Program-made: the position numbers and the translations under genes | In this document: one piece after another, positions 17,739 through 26,375 of the stretch | Position numbering within the stretch: the stretch's first letter is position 1 | How the letters are laid out: each line of letters opens with the position of its first letter | The notes under the pieces: model-generated | Database searches by the model: none | Told to the model about the DNA's origin: nothing | Seen by the model: the letters and a program-made list of their open reading frames with translations, nothing else | Source of the DNA: Nitrospira sp. | GTDB taxonomy: Bacteria; Nitrospirota; Nitrospiria; Nitrospirales; Nitrospiraceae | Length of the DNA: 64,000 bases | Assembly (NCBI GenBank): GCA_018242725.1 | Contig: JAFEBI010000012.1 | Location: forward strand, 62,001 to 126,000 | Direction: 5' to 3'

Positions 17739-18245
17739 TCTCCGTTCCAACTTAGCTCCGCTTCGCCGTAACCCAATAACTCCGTAAACCGCAAACCGCA
17801 TTCCAAAATAATAAGCCGTAGGCTTCACCGCAAGCACACGTCCTGGTTCAGCGTTTCCCACACGTAGCTGTGCCAAGTTCTGCGGAGTACCTTCTTTCCT
17901 ATTCTGAAAAATATCTGAGCGAGCTCGGACAAAGGCCCGATCCTGATCGGAATCGACGGGTATGTATCTAAATGGATACGTATCAGTAGAATTAGATACA
18001 GGTGTCCATGTAATATGCAGGGCCATGTAGAACTACGCAAGGTTCAAATGGACTGATGAATTAGTAGGTAGACCTTCCATGTACGTTCGGCACAGGCCTT
18101 GCTTTACCAGCGAAAGGTCTGCTGTTCCGAGTATCAGTCATGTACTGGAGGTGGGTGAGACAGATTGAGGCGAAGTGATGAATGGTGCCGTACATCCGTA
18201 ACGATGTGCAAGCGCATCGTCTGCCTTGAGTAACAGGAGGTGAAG
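17739..18245. other. Long intergenic stretch with no clear gene
   Basis: About 500 bases between the small membrane protein and the repeat/phospholipase gene. It holds a minus-strand open frame (18026-17703) of 107 codons with moderately protein-like sequence but no recognised family, no convincing ribosome site, and overlap with the preceding gene; I do not call it. A weak inverted repeat TATCTAA...TTAGATA lies around 17968-17997. The only firm signal is the AGGAGG at 18235-18240 belonging to the next gene. Confidence 0.4.
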
Positions 18246-21200
18246 ATGAGTTGGACAGGTGAGAATTGGGGGGCCAAGGAACTCCGCTTTGTCGCGGACC
18301 TGACCGGAGATGGCCGGGCGGACATCGTGGGTTTCGGCCGCGACGGGGTGTGGGCTGCGGTCAATAAAGGCGGGAATGTGTTCAGTCAGCCGCACATGTC
18401 TCTCACAAGTTTCAATTCTCAGGGATGGCGGGTGGATCAGCACGTCCGACTGCTCGCCGATCTGACCGGCGACGGCAAGGCGGACATTATCGGCTTCGGC
18501 GACAATGACGTCGTAATCGCATTGAGCAATGGTGATGGGACCTTTGCGCTGGACAAGTCTGTGCTGACGGAGTTCATCACCAGCAAAGGCTGGCGCGTCG
18601 ATCAGCATCCACGGTTTGCGGTTGACGTTACCGGCGACGGGAAGGCCGACATCATCGGCTTTGGGAATGATGGGGTGTGGACGGCGCTCGGCAACGGCGA
18701 TGGGACCTTTCAAGCGCCGAAACTTGTCCTGGCGGGGTTCAACGTCAACCAAGGCTGGCGGGTGGATCAGCATCCGCGATTCGTTGTGGATCTGACCGGC
18801 GATGGCAAGGCGGATATTGTGGGGTTCGGCAACGACGGGGTGTGGACGGCACTTGGCAACGGCGATGGGACCTTTCAAGCGCCGAAACTTGTCCTCGCGG
18901 GTTTCAGTGTCAACCAGGGCTGGCGGGTGGAGCAGCATCCCCGGTTTGTTGTGGATCTGACCGGCGATGGCAAGGCGGATATTGTGGGGTTCGGCAACGA
19001 CGGGGTCTGGACGGCACTCGGCAACGAGGACGGCACCTTCGGCGAACCAAGGTTGGTGCTCGCGAATTTTGGCGTGAACCAAGGCTGGCGGGTGGATCAG
19101 CATCCGCGATTCGTTGTGGATCTGACCGGCGATGGCAAAGCGGATATTGTGGGATTCGGCGACAATGGAGTCTGGACCGCCGTGAGCAACGGCGATGGTA
19201 CGTTCGGAGAGCCTAAGTTCTTTGAGGAGTTTGGGGTCAAGCAGGGCTGGCGGGTGGAGCAACATCCTCGGTTCATGGTCGACCTGACCGGCGATGGCAA
19301 GGCGGACATCATTGGATTCGGTAACGAAGCTGGGCCTCGGATCGCGTTGAGCAACGGGGATGGCACGTTTCAACCGGCAAAGCCCGCTTTGGAAAACGTA
19401 GACCCCCAGTCGGTCGTAAAGACAAAAGTAATCCCACTGGATTTTTTGCAGCGCAAATTCGACCTTTTTTTCAAGGATCGGTCCCGGCCTTTGTTCAAGG
19501 TACGACTCCATAACCTTGGGGGTGGTGACCACCGCCACAGCACAATCGATGTCCTATTCGACGATCCAGCGAAAGGCTATACGTCCCAATTGCGTGATGG
19601 CCAACCGAAGGATCTTGGCCAGCTTGAAGTGTCTCTTCCATGGGCTCCAGACCCCGACTTTCACTTCTCTGACTTAAACAGCACTACACTCACCGCGACG
19701 GCCATCCCTGGTTCACCAGTTGGCGTTGAAGTGAGAGTCGATTTCGAGGTCGAAGGGGTCGAGATGATCGTCAACAACTTTCCGGATATTGATTTCGATG
19801 GGTTCAATATCCGGGTTGGGTTTCGGTTGGAACACGATGCCGATGCTGGTCTGGTTTCCGTGGCCACAGACAAAAGCTTGATCCACACGCATGCCTCAGT
19901 CAACGTGTCAGGTTTGCCGGACGGGGTCTTTGCCTCAGGGGTTGAGGGGAAGTTTAATGAAAAGATCGCGGATGCGCTGAAGGACAATCGCGATGCCTTC
20001 AATCGCATAGCCACGCGCTGGCTCGTCGGAGGAGACTTCATGGTTCTCGGCGTTGCAGGCGATGACCAGTCGTTGACCATCACCTATGTCATCCCGCCCG
20101 GTCAACTTGAGCCGTTTCCAGAACACCCGCAGCCGCCACTAGACCCAGGTCGCCTCGCGAATATCGACCACATCGTGGTGCTCATGATGGAGAACCGTTC
20201 GTTCGACCATATGCTCGGCTATTTGAGCAAAGAGGGAGGAGGCGATGGTAGGAAACGGCTCGACATCGATGGATTGCGCGGGGGTGAGGTCAATGATGAT
20301 GGTAAGGGGCACAGCTATACGTCGTTCTCGCTTCCGGATACGACGTTCACTGAAAGTCCCGATCATAGCCATCTCCCCGTTGAGAACCAGATCGACGGGG
20401 GCCAGATGGATGGGTTTGTGAAGAGTTTCATCGGCAAGTATCCCACCATCGACAACCCTGGCAAGATCATGGGGTATCATACTGCGGCCCATGTGCCCGT
20501 CTATGACGCCCTGGCTCGGGAATTCCTCGTTTGTCAGCGCTGGTTCGCCGCTCACCCCGGTCCGACGTTTTGCAACCGATTTTATACGTTGACAGGTCGG
20601 TTGAACCGAGACTCATTCGGCAACTTTGAATTCGATAATTTTACGGGCAGTGAATTCAAGCCGGTTCCGACCAAAACCATCTTCGATCATCTCACGGACC
20701 GTGCAGTCTCCTGGCATTTCTATGAACATCGCTACTGCTCGTTGCGGATGTATGCCCAATATACCTTGGACGACCATTACATCGTTGATGCAGACGACCC
20801 TATAAAAGGGTTCTTCGCCAGCGCACGAGCGGGATCACTGCCATCGGTCTCATTCATTGATCCCAACTTCATCGATGAACCCGACGGTCAAGACAATGAT
20901 GATGGAGCCCCGGCCAATATTAGCGCAGGACAAAATCTCATCGGACGGATCGTGGATGCGGTAGTGCGGAGTCCGAAATGGGCAAAGACCATGCTGATCG
21001 TCACCTATGATGAGCACGGCGGATTTTACGATCATGTCAATCCACTTGATCCTCAATATCGAGTCAACGCCAAACCTGTATCAGGTATCGATCATTACGG
21101 TGTGCGGGTCCCGACCCTCGTCATTTCCCCGTGGGTCGATCAGAGTGCGGTGAGCGATGTGGTGTTCGATCATACCTCGATTGCCAAGACCATTGCCCGT

Positions 21201-21434
21201 CGGTTTATGAGTGCCACCCCCCCGGATCTGGGTGAACGCGTAAGTGCAGCAAATGACCTGTCGATGGTGCTCCGCCCAACTCCTCGGCAGGACATCCCGA
21301 GCATTCCCGTCCCACCTGCACCGGAGCCAAGAGCCGCTTTCGAGAAGCGCGTTGCTCCGGCGGCGGACAGCGACGATTTCAAAGAAGTGATGCGGGCGTT
21401 GCGTGATCGGTACCCGATTCGGCGGGATCAGTGA
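18246..21434 (+). CDS. VCBS/FG-GAP repeat protein fused to a phospholipase C/acid phosphatase-type phosphoesterase
   Basis: A 1062-residue two-part protein. Residues ~1-388 are seven tandem ~55-residue repeats. Each carries the calcium-type motif DLTGDGKADIVGFG and an NGDGTF turn, a beta-propeller arrangement of the VCBS/FG-GAP kind. A ~240-residue linker domain of unknown family follows. From ~635 to the end is a phosphoesterase (PF04185) domain: start DHIVVLMMENRSFDHMLG, then AAHPGPTFCNRFYTLTG, VSFIDPNFID, and VTYDEHGGFYDHV, the metal-binding and catalytic motifs of non-haemolytic phospholipase C. No signal peptide is visible at the ATG, which follows AGGAGG by five bases. Export by another route or a cytoplasmic role is open. 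Enzyme family is firm; substrate unknown. Confidence 0.85.
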   Translation: MSWTGENWGAKELRFVADLTGDGRADIVGFGRDGVWAAVNKGGNVFSQPHMSLTSFNSQGWRVDQHVRLLADLTGDGKADIIGFGDNDVVIALSNGDGTFALDKSVLTEFITSKGWRVDQHPRFAVDVTGDGKADIIGFGNDGVWTALGNGDGTFQAPKLVLAGFNVNQGWRVDQHPRFVVDLTGDGKADIVGFGNDGVWTALGNGDGTFQAPKLVLAGFSVNQGWRVEQHPRFVVDLTGDGKADIVGFGNDGVWTALGNEDGTFGEPRLVLANFGVNQGWRVDQHPRFVVDLTGDGKADIVGFGDNGVWTAVSNGDGTFGEPKFFEEFGVKQGWRVEQHPRFMVDLTGDGKADIIGFGNEAGPRIALSNGDGTFQPAKPALENVDPQSVVKTKVIPLDFLQRKFDLFFKDRSRPLFKVRLHNLGGGDHRHSTIDVLFDDPAKGYTSQLRDGQPKDLGQLEVSLPWAPDPDFHFSDLNSTTLTATAIPGSPVGVEVRVDFEVEGVEMIVNNFPDIDFDGFNIRVGFRLEHDADAGLVSVATDKSLIHTHASVNVSGLPDGVFASGVEGKFNEKIADALKDNRDAFNRIATRWLVGGDFMVLGVAGDDQSLTITYVIPPGQLEPFPEHPQPPLDPGRLANIDHIVVLMMENRSFDHMLGYLSKEGGGDGRKRLDIDGLRGGEVNDDGKGHSYTSFSLPDTTFTESPDHSHLPVENQIDGGQMDGFVKSFIGKYPTIDNPGKIMGYHTAAHVPVYDALAREFLVCQRWFAAHPGPTFCNRFYTLTGRLNRDSFGNFEFDNFTGSEFKPVPTKTIFDHLTDRAVSWHFYEHRYCSLRMYAQYTLDDHYIVDADDPIKGFFASARAGSLPSVSFIDPNFIDEPDGQDNDDGAPANISAGQNLIGRIVDAVVRSPKWAKTMLIVTYDEHGGFYDHVNPLDPQYRVNAKPVSGIDHYGVRVPTLVISPWVDQSAVSDVVFDHTSIAKTIARRFMSATPPDLGERVSAANDLSMVLRPTPRQDIPSIPVPPAPEPRAAFEKRVAPAADSDDFKEVMRALRDRYPIRRDQ
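18423..19409 (+). repeat. Tandem in-frame 165-bp repeats within the phospholipase fusion
   Basis: Six in-frame units begin with codons for GWRV(D/E)QH at 18423, 18588, 18753, 18918, 19083 and 19245. The spacing is 165 bases except for one unit of 162; a divergent first unit precedes them. The units starting at 18753 and 18918 are almost identical at DNA level, pointing to recent duplication or gene conversion, while the outer ones have drifted. Repeat number may therefore vary between strains. Confidence 0.9.
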
Positions 21435-21803
21435 GGATGCGTTACGAGCCGTTCCTGTTATTCGGTTCGGGCGGAGCCTCGGAGACGTGGTTGGTTTCCG
21501 ACGGACTGGTACAAGCCTGGGGAGAGTACGGCGCGTCAATGATGGCGGCGCCGAATAGATCTACCCATCAACGACTCGACAGGAAAGAAGAGAGGCCGAC
21601 GTTCTACGTCCGCGCCGGCGGGGCGTGGGTGGGAGCCGTCTAGTGGATGCGGCGAGCCATTCCAGTGCTGGCCAACGTTGACAGTGCGGAGATTATGAGA
21701 ACGCTACGTGAGCGATACCAGATTCGACGGTGGCTGGAATTCGACGAAGAGTGGTACAAATGCTGCCATCTAAAATGACTAATCGCAAACGTGGAGAGCG
21801 TCT
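21435..21803. other. Intergenic stretch with a remnant of the phospholipase tail
   Basis: Between the phospholipase and TIR genes. A same-frame stretch 21647-21778 encodes VLANVDSAEIMRTLRERYQIRR followed by a short new tail and TGA (the quoted part is split here as VLANVDSAEI / MRTLRERYQIRR). It resembles the last ~25 residues of the phospholipase (ADSDDFKEVMRALRDRYPIRR). The 70-codon frame 21431-21643 ahead of it has no recognised family. Together this looks like debris of a duplicated or replaced 3' end, not a functional gene. Confidence 0.45.
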
Positions 21804-24524
21804 ATGGCTGAGCACTACGATGTCTTTTTAAGTTACCACTTATCCGACAAAGAGCTTGTGGAGCGCATCGCACGATCACTCCGTGATCATGGCCTGAAGC
21901 CATTCCTTGATCAGTGGTATCTCGTTCGGGGCAGACTCTGGCCTCAGGAGCTGGAAAATGCATTAGGCTCGTGCGGAGCAGTTGCCGTGTTCATTGGTCC
22001 TGGAGAAATGGGGCCATGGCAGGAAAAAGAGGTCTACTTTGCAGTGGAACGGCAGACGCGCAATCCGGATTTCCCTGTTATCCCCGTCTTGCTGCCGGGT
22101 TCAGATCCGGCCCTTGGATTCCTCCTTGGCGAGTATACCTGGGTCGATCTTCGACAGGGCATAGATGATCCACGCCTGCTTTCTCTGCTGGCCGGCGCCA
22201 TCCGAGGTGAAGTGCCTGGGCCTGAGTTTTCCGAACAGATCAAGGCTACCCGTTCGACTCTCTGTCCGTATCGCGGTCTGGAGTACTTTCGGGAAGGGGA
22301 TGCACCATTCTTTTTTGGGCGAAAGGCCGCAATCCAAACACTTTATGAGACCGTCCGAGAGCATCGTTTCATTGCTGTTGTGGGAGCCTCGGGTTCCGGC
22401 AAATCTTCGATCGTGAGAGCGGGCCTCCTTCCGCAGCTCCGACGGGAGGAACGCACAGTCTGGGATGTCTTGACCCTATCTCCTGGCGATGAGCCGCTCA
22501 AGGCTCTTGCTCGGGCGGTATCTCCGCTCCTGGAGCCGGAAGCGCTGGATAAAACAGATCGTCTCAAGAAGATCAACAAACTCACGGATGCCTTCGCGAA
22601 GCAAGAAGTCAGCCTGCATGATGTCGGTCAGGATATTTTGGAAAAGCAATTGGGAACGAATCGCTTGTTATTGGTCATTGACCATGCTGAGGAACTTTAT
22701 ACGGCCGTGAAAAACGACCGCCATCGTAGGCGGTTCATTGATGAACTGCTTGAGGCTAGCGAGAGGGGCTCATGGACTGTGATGCTCACGCTCCGCGGGG
22801 ACTTTGTAGGAAAGGCGCTTTCCTATCGCCCTCTCTCCGACCGGCTGCAGGGCGCGCAGGTTAATTTGGGGCCGATGACGCGAGTCGAATTGGAACAGGC
22901 TATCATGGTCCCAGCCCGACGCGTTGACTTGTCCTTTGCCGAGGGGCTTGTGACACGGATCCTGGATGATGTCGGTGATGAACCAGGCAATTTGCCCCTG
23001 CTCGAATTCGTACTCAAGCGTTTGTGGAAAGACCGCCAACGGTCAGAACTCTCGCACCAGGCCTATGATGCCATGGGAGGCCTGCAGGGTGCGGTAGCGA
23101 ATAAGGCCGAAGAGGTTTTCCGGAAGTTCGGTCCTTTGGAGCAAGCAGCGGTCAAACGGGTTTTTCTTCAGGTTGTCCGAGCTGCCGAAACCGGAGAAGA
23201 TACCAGCCGAAGAGCGGCACTCTCAGAAATTGACCCTACAGCCTTGGGCGTTGTCAAGAAGCTTACGGACGAGCGGCTGCTCGTTACGAATCGTGCGCTA
23301 GCTGGAGAGGAGACCGTCGAGGTAAGTCATGAAGCGTTGATCCGTAAGTGGCAACGGTTACAAGGATGGCTCAATGAGGATCGCGAGTTTCTGCTGTGGC
23401 GGGAGGGGCTGAGAGGGCGTGTGAACGAGTGGCAGCGCAATCCACAAGACGAAGGCACGTTGCTCCGAGGCACGCCGCTGGCAGTGGCACACCTCTGGTT
23501 GTCTCAGAAAGCGGACATGTTGACCGATTCGGAAAAGAACTACATTAGACAGAGTGCCGAGGTTCGTGACCGGGCCGTGCGGGAAGATCAAGAACGGCTA
23601 AGTCGCGAGCTAGCTCAGGCGGAACAAGCACGGAAAGCTGCGGAGGAAGCGCAAGAGGTGTCCGAGCGTTTAAGACGACGACAATGGCAGTTTGGTCTGG
23701 TGCTGCTCGGCACCGCACTAATAGGTTGGATGGTAACATGGCTTACGGATCGGCACTATGGGTTGAATGAGGCTGTCCTCAAGATTCGATCAATCTATAG
23801 CGATATCCATCAGGATCCTGAGAAGGAGATGATATTGATACAAGGCGGCACATTTACAATGGGTGATGTGGAGGAGATGGACAAGTCAGAGGACTCAAAT
23901 CGCAAACCCAGACATCGCGTTTCAATTAAATCCTTTTATATGGGGAAATATGAAGTAACCTTTGAGGAATATGATCGGTATGCCATCAGCAAAGGGAAAC
24001 CGTTGCCCCCTGATCAAGGTTGGGGTCGTAAGGAGCGGCCAGTCATCAATGTGTCGTGGAAGGATGCCAAGGACTACGCGGAATGGCTCAAACAAAAAAC
24101 CGGCAAACCCTACCGCTTAGCGACAGAATCGGAATGGGAATATGCGGCGCGGAGCGGCAACGTGCAGCAAACCTGGGCAGGAACTTCGGACCCTAGTGAA
24201 TTATCCAAATATGCCGTGTTTGCAGGTAACTCAGGAGGCAGTACCGAAGCGGTCGGTATGAAGGAGAAGAATGGGCTTGGGCTCTATGACTTGAGCGGGA
24301 ATGTTTTCGAATGGGTGGAGGACTGTGCTCATGAGAACTATAAGGATGCCCCAGAGGATGCATCGGCATGGCTGGATAACGGGGATTGCCCTATGCGCAT
24401 GCACCGGGGCGGTTCCTGGGATAACGTTCCGATGGATCTCCGTTCGTCGCACCGAGGCTCGGGTCTAGATTCCAGCCGGAGCAGTCACCTTGGCTTCCGT
24501 CTTGCTAAGGGCCTTAAGCCTTAA
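21804..24524 (+). CDS. TIR - STAND NTPase (nSTAND1-like) - transmembrane - FGE-sulfatase-like domain protein
   Basis: A 906-residue multidomain protein. Residues 1-~135 are a TIR domain (YDVFLSYHLSDKELVERI; WQEKE with candidate NADase Glu76). Residues ~155-560 form a STAND-type NTPase: CPYRGLEYF entry and FFGRK, Walker A GASGSGKS (194-201), Walker B LLLVIDHAEEL, then a winged-helix region ending in EVSHEALIRKW. A charged coiled stretch leads to one membrane helix (~630-650) with positive charges before it, implying the TIR/STAND part is cytoplasmic and the C-terminus periplasmic. Residues ~673-903 are an FGE-sulfatase fold (IQGGTFTMGD, ESEWEYAARSG, GLYDLSGNVFEW, RGGSW, GFRLA). The catalytic cysteines of true formylglycine-generating enzymes are missing, so it is probably a binding domain. 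Likely an immune or stress receptor; inference. Confidence 0.85.
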   Translation: MAEHYDVFLSYHLSDKELVERIARSLRDHGLKPFLDQWYLVRGRLWPQELENALGSCGAVAVFIGPGEMGPWQEKEVYFAVERQTRNPDFPVIPVLLPGSDPALGFLLGEYTWVDLRQGIDDPRLLSLLAGAIRGEVPGPEFSEQIKATRSTLCPYRGLEYFREGDAPFFFGRKAAIQTLYETVREHRFIAVVGASGSGKSSIVRAGLLPQLRREERTVWDVLTLSPGDEPLKALARAVSPLLEPEALDKTDRLKKINKLTDAFAKQEVSLHDVGQDILEKQLGTNRLLLVIDHAEELYTAVKNDRHRRRFIDELLEASERGSWTVMLTLRGDFVGKALSYRPLSDRLQGAQVNLGPMTRVELEQAIMVPARRVDLSFAEGLVTRILDDVGDEPGNLPLLEFVLKRLWKDRQRSELSHQAYDAMGGLQGAVANKAEEVFRKFGPLEQAAVKRVFLQVVRAAETGEDTSRRAALSEIDPTALGVVKKLTDERLLVTNRALAGEETVEVSHEALIRKWQRLQGWLNEDREFLLWREGLRGRVNEWQRNPQDEGTLLRGTPLAVAHLWLSQKADMLTDSEKNYIRQSAEVRDRAVREDQERLSRELAQAEQARKAAEEAQEVSERLRRRQWQFGLVLLGTALIGWMVTWLTDRHYGLNEAVLKIRSIYSDIHQDPEKEMILIQGGTFTMGDVEEMDKSEDSNRKPRHRVSIKSFYMGKYEVTFEEYDRYAISKGKPLPPDQGWGRKERPVINVSWKDAKDYAEWLKQKTGKPYRLATESEWEYAARSGNVQQTWAGTSDPSELSKYAVFAGNSGGSTEAVGMKEKNGLGLYDLSGNVFEWVEDCAHENYKDAPEDASAWLDNGDCPMRMHRGGSWDNVPMDLRSSHRGSGLDSSRSSHLGFRLAKGLKP

Positions 24525-24600
24525 TCCGTTACTCCCTGCATGGTGACGCACTGCTCCCAATGTTTGTATCGCAAGTTTGCGATTGTCGAACCATCGCTGC

Positions 24601-24839
24601 GATTGGGTGTGTGACAACTCGTTGCCATATGACCATCCGAAATGCCTAGCGACCTCCATAACTCCCTCATCACCAATATCCCTCAACGTCTGGATCGGCT
24701 GCCCTGGTCGCGCTGGCATCGGCTCATCGTTGTGGCGCTTGGGATCACCTGGATTTTGGACGGCCTTGAAGTCACGATTGTCGGAGCACTCGCTCCAGTT
24801 CTCACGCTTCCGAAGGATGGGGTCGGATACCGTTTATAG
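24601..24839 (+). pseudogene. Truncated duplicate of the 5' end of the downstream MFS transporter gene
   Basis: Bases 24601-24813 repeat 26664-26876, the upstream region and first 57 codons of the intact MFS gene. The offset is a constant 2063 bases and identity over ~24690-24813 is near complete. The copy diverges abruptly after LTLP and runs into KDGVGYRL and a stop at 24837-24839. It would encode a 65-residue peptide with a single membrane helix. It is evidence of duplication or insertion that placed the DUF4143 ATPase gene between the two copies. Confidence 0.85.
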
Positions 24840-24989
24840 TACGACATGCAATGCCAGTAAGACTCATTCGGAAGTGGGATCGTGAAATATGCCTGACACA
24901 GGAAGGAGCCGCGCAAAACCAAGGATCTGATCTTGCATTGTGCGCTATGGAAGTTGAATCGACTTTCGATGTGTCTGCGCCTCAAAGCG

Positions 24990-25150
24990 GACTGGTGAAT
25001 TGCCCGTGGCGTAGAGCATCTGACGTAGTTGTACAGTATGCTCATGGTCAGGCTTTGATAGAGCAGGCCTACCTTGGCGGCGCGCTGCTTGAGTAGTTCA
25101 CGGTCGGTGGTTGATAAACGTATGGTGATGCGGGTGTGTTTGCGAGTGAA
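24990..25150 (-). pseudogene. Decayed ribbon-helix-helix (CopG-type) antitoxin remnant
   Basis: On the minus strand, in one frame without a usable upstream start codon, the bases translate to KHTRITIRLSTTDRELLK, then QRAAKVGLLYQSL and TMSILYNYV. This follows the pattern of CopG-like antitoxins (RIxIRLS..D...LK..A...GL.YQSL..SIL..YV). No matching toxin frame was found beside it and the frame continues upstream and downstream into unrelated sequence, so it is called a relic. It lies between the broken MFS copy and the DUF4143 ATPase. Confidence 0.5.
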
Positions 25151-25229
25151 AATGGAAAGTGGGGACTGATTGTGAACTGTGCATCGTCCCTCATACGGGC
25201 ATGGTGAAATTGTTCCCAGCAGTACAGAA

Positions 25230-26375
25230 CTACGAATACGACTCGTCCCAGAGCGTTTTCACAAACTCACGGATGGGAAGGATCGTAATCTCGCCGACTT
25301 GTCGGCGTCTCTCTTCTAGGCTCACGCAGAGATAGCGTTTGAGTTTCCGTTCCTCCGCCAACGCCTTTAACGATTTCAGGTCATTGGGACCGACGTTTTC
25401 GCTTGCTTTGAGCTCGATCGCGGTGTGATCACCCAAGATAAAATCAACTTCAAAACCGGACTTGGATTTCCAAAACGCAAGAGATTCACCAGAGACATAA
25501 TCCACATAACTCTTGAGTTCGTGGAAAAGGTAGGTCTCCACCGCGTGGCCGTATTCCGGCGTCCTGCGACGGTATTGTCGTTCCTGTAGGGCGGCCACAA
25601 CGCCGATATCAAAAAAATAATATTTGGACGAGGCTAAGGGTTTACGCTGTCTGGTTTCGCGCCAAGCCGGCAGTTCGTAGAGAATGAGTGTATCTTTTAA
25701 GATCTCAAAGTATTCGTAGATCGTAGTGCGGGGAACTTGGGCGTCGATGGCGACATTGGTGAAATTGATGATGGTGGCATTGCAGTAGGCCGCCACCTTC
25801 AGGAATCGGCTGAAGGCTGAAATGTTTCGTGTGGCTCCTTCCGCGACGATTTCCTGCTGCAGATAGGATCCGGTATAGGCGTCGAGATCAGCGCGAGGAT
25901 CGTCGGAGAAATAGATGGAAGGGAGACCGCCGCGGGTCATAAACTTATCGAGGTCGAAGTGCTGCCCCAATTCTCCCTGAGTGAGTGGGTGCAGGTATTT
26001 GGTTCGTGCACGTCCCCCTAAGAGATTAATCCCTCCCTGGCGAAGTTTGCGGGCACTTGACCCCGTGAGCAGAAAACGAATCCCTCGTTGTTCGATGAGC
26101 CGATGGACTTCGTCCAGCAGTCCGGGAATCCGTTGAATCTCGTCGATGACCACCAGCCGATCCTTGGGAGTGAGCTCTTCGGCCAGTCGCTGTGGGCGTT
26201 GGCTGAAGGCCAGATAGACCGACGTATCCAGGAGATCGTATACGCGAGCACTTCGGAAGCTTTGGGTAATGAGAAAGCTCTTCCCTGTTTGGCGGGGCCC
26301 TAAGAGAAAGTGAGACTTCTTCTCTGCCAAACTTCCTATGTCCAGGACTCGGGGAATGGCGGGCATACGGATCAT
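25230..26375 (-). CDS. AAA+ ATPase with DUF4143 (AAA_14 / DUF4143 family)
   Basis: A 381-residue ATPase of a family common in mobile and accessory regions. Residues ~20-150 form the AAA_14 core: Walker A GPRQTGKSF, Walker B RLVVIDEIQR, then a sensor-like LLTGSSARKLR. Residues ~190-340 are the DUF4143 domain (winged-helix followed by a nuclease-like fold, with VDFILGD and AIELKAS; the pattern resembles the D...E-x-K of PD-(D/E)XK nucleases, so a nuclease role is possible but unproven). The ATG at 26375 lacks a clear Shine-Dalgarno; two palindromes lie immediately upstream. Function in this family is largely unknown; autoregulation is inferred. Confidence 0.82.
   Translation of the reverse strand: MIRMPAIPRVLDIGSLAEKKSHFLLGPRQTGKSFLITQSFRSARVYDLLDTSVYLAFSQRPQRLAEELTPKDRLVVIDEIQRIPGLLDEVHRLIEQRGIRFLLTGSSARKLRQGGINLLGGRARTKYLHPLTQGELGQHFDLDKFMTRGGLPSIYFSDDPRADLDAYTGSYLQQEIVAEGATRNISAFSRFLKVAAYCNATIINFTNVAIDAQVPRTTIYEYFEILKDTLILYELPAWRETRQRKPLASSKYYFFDIGVVAALQERQYRRRTPEYGHAVETYLFHELKSYVDYVSGESLAFWKSKSGFEVDFILGDHTAIELKASENVGPNDLKSLKALAEERKLKRYLCVSLEERRRQVGEITILPIREFVKTLWDESYS

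Noticed and set aside
17703-18026. Minus-strand open frame of 107 codons between the small membrane protein and the phospholipase
   Set aside because: No family, no ribosome site and overlap with a better-supported gene.
18138-19538. Long minus-strand open frame (466 codons) opposite the phospholipase repeats
   Set aside because: It is the antisense reading of the tandem repeats and has no start signal; its repetitiveness follows from the plus-strand gene.
24360-24524. C-terminus of the TIR-STAND-FGE gene as a variable region of a diversity-generating retroelement
   Set aside because: No reverse transcriptase, template repeat or A-rich near-copy was found in the window.
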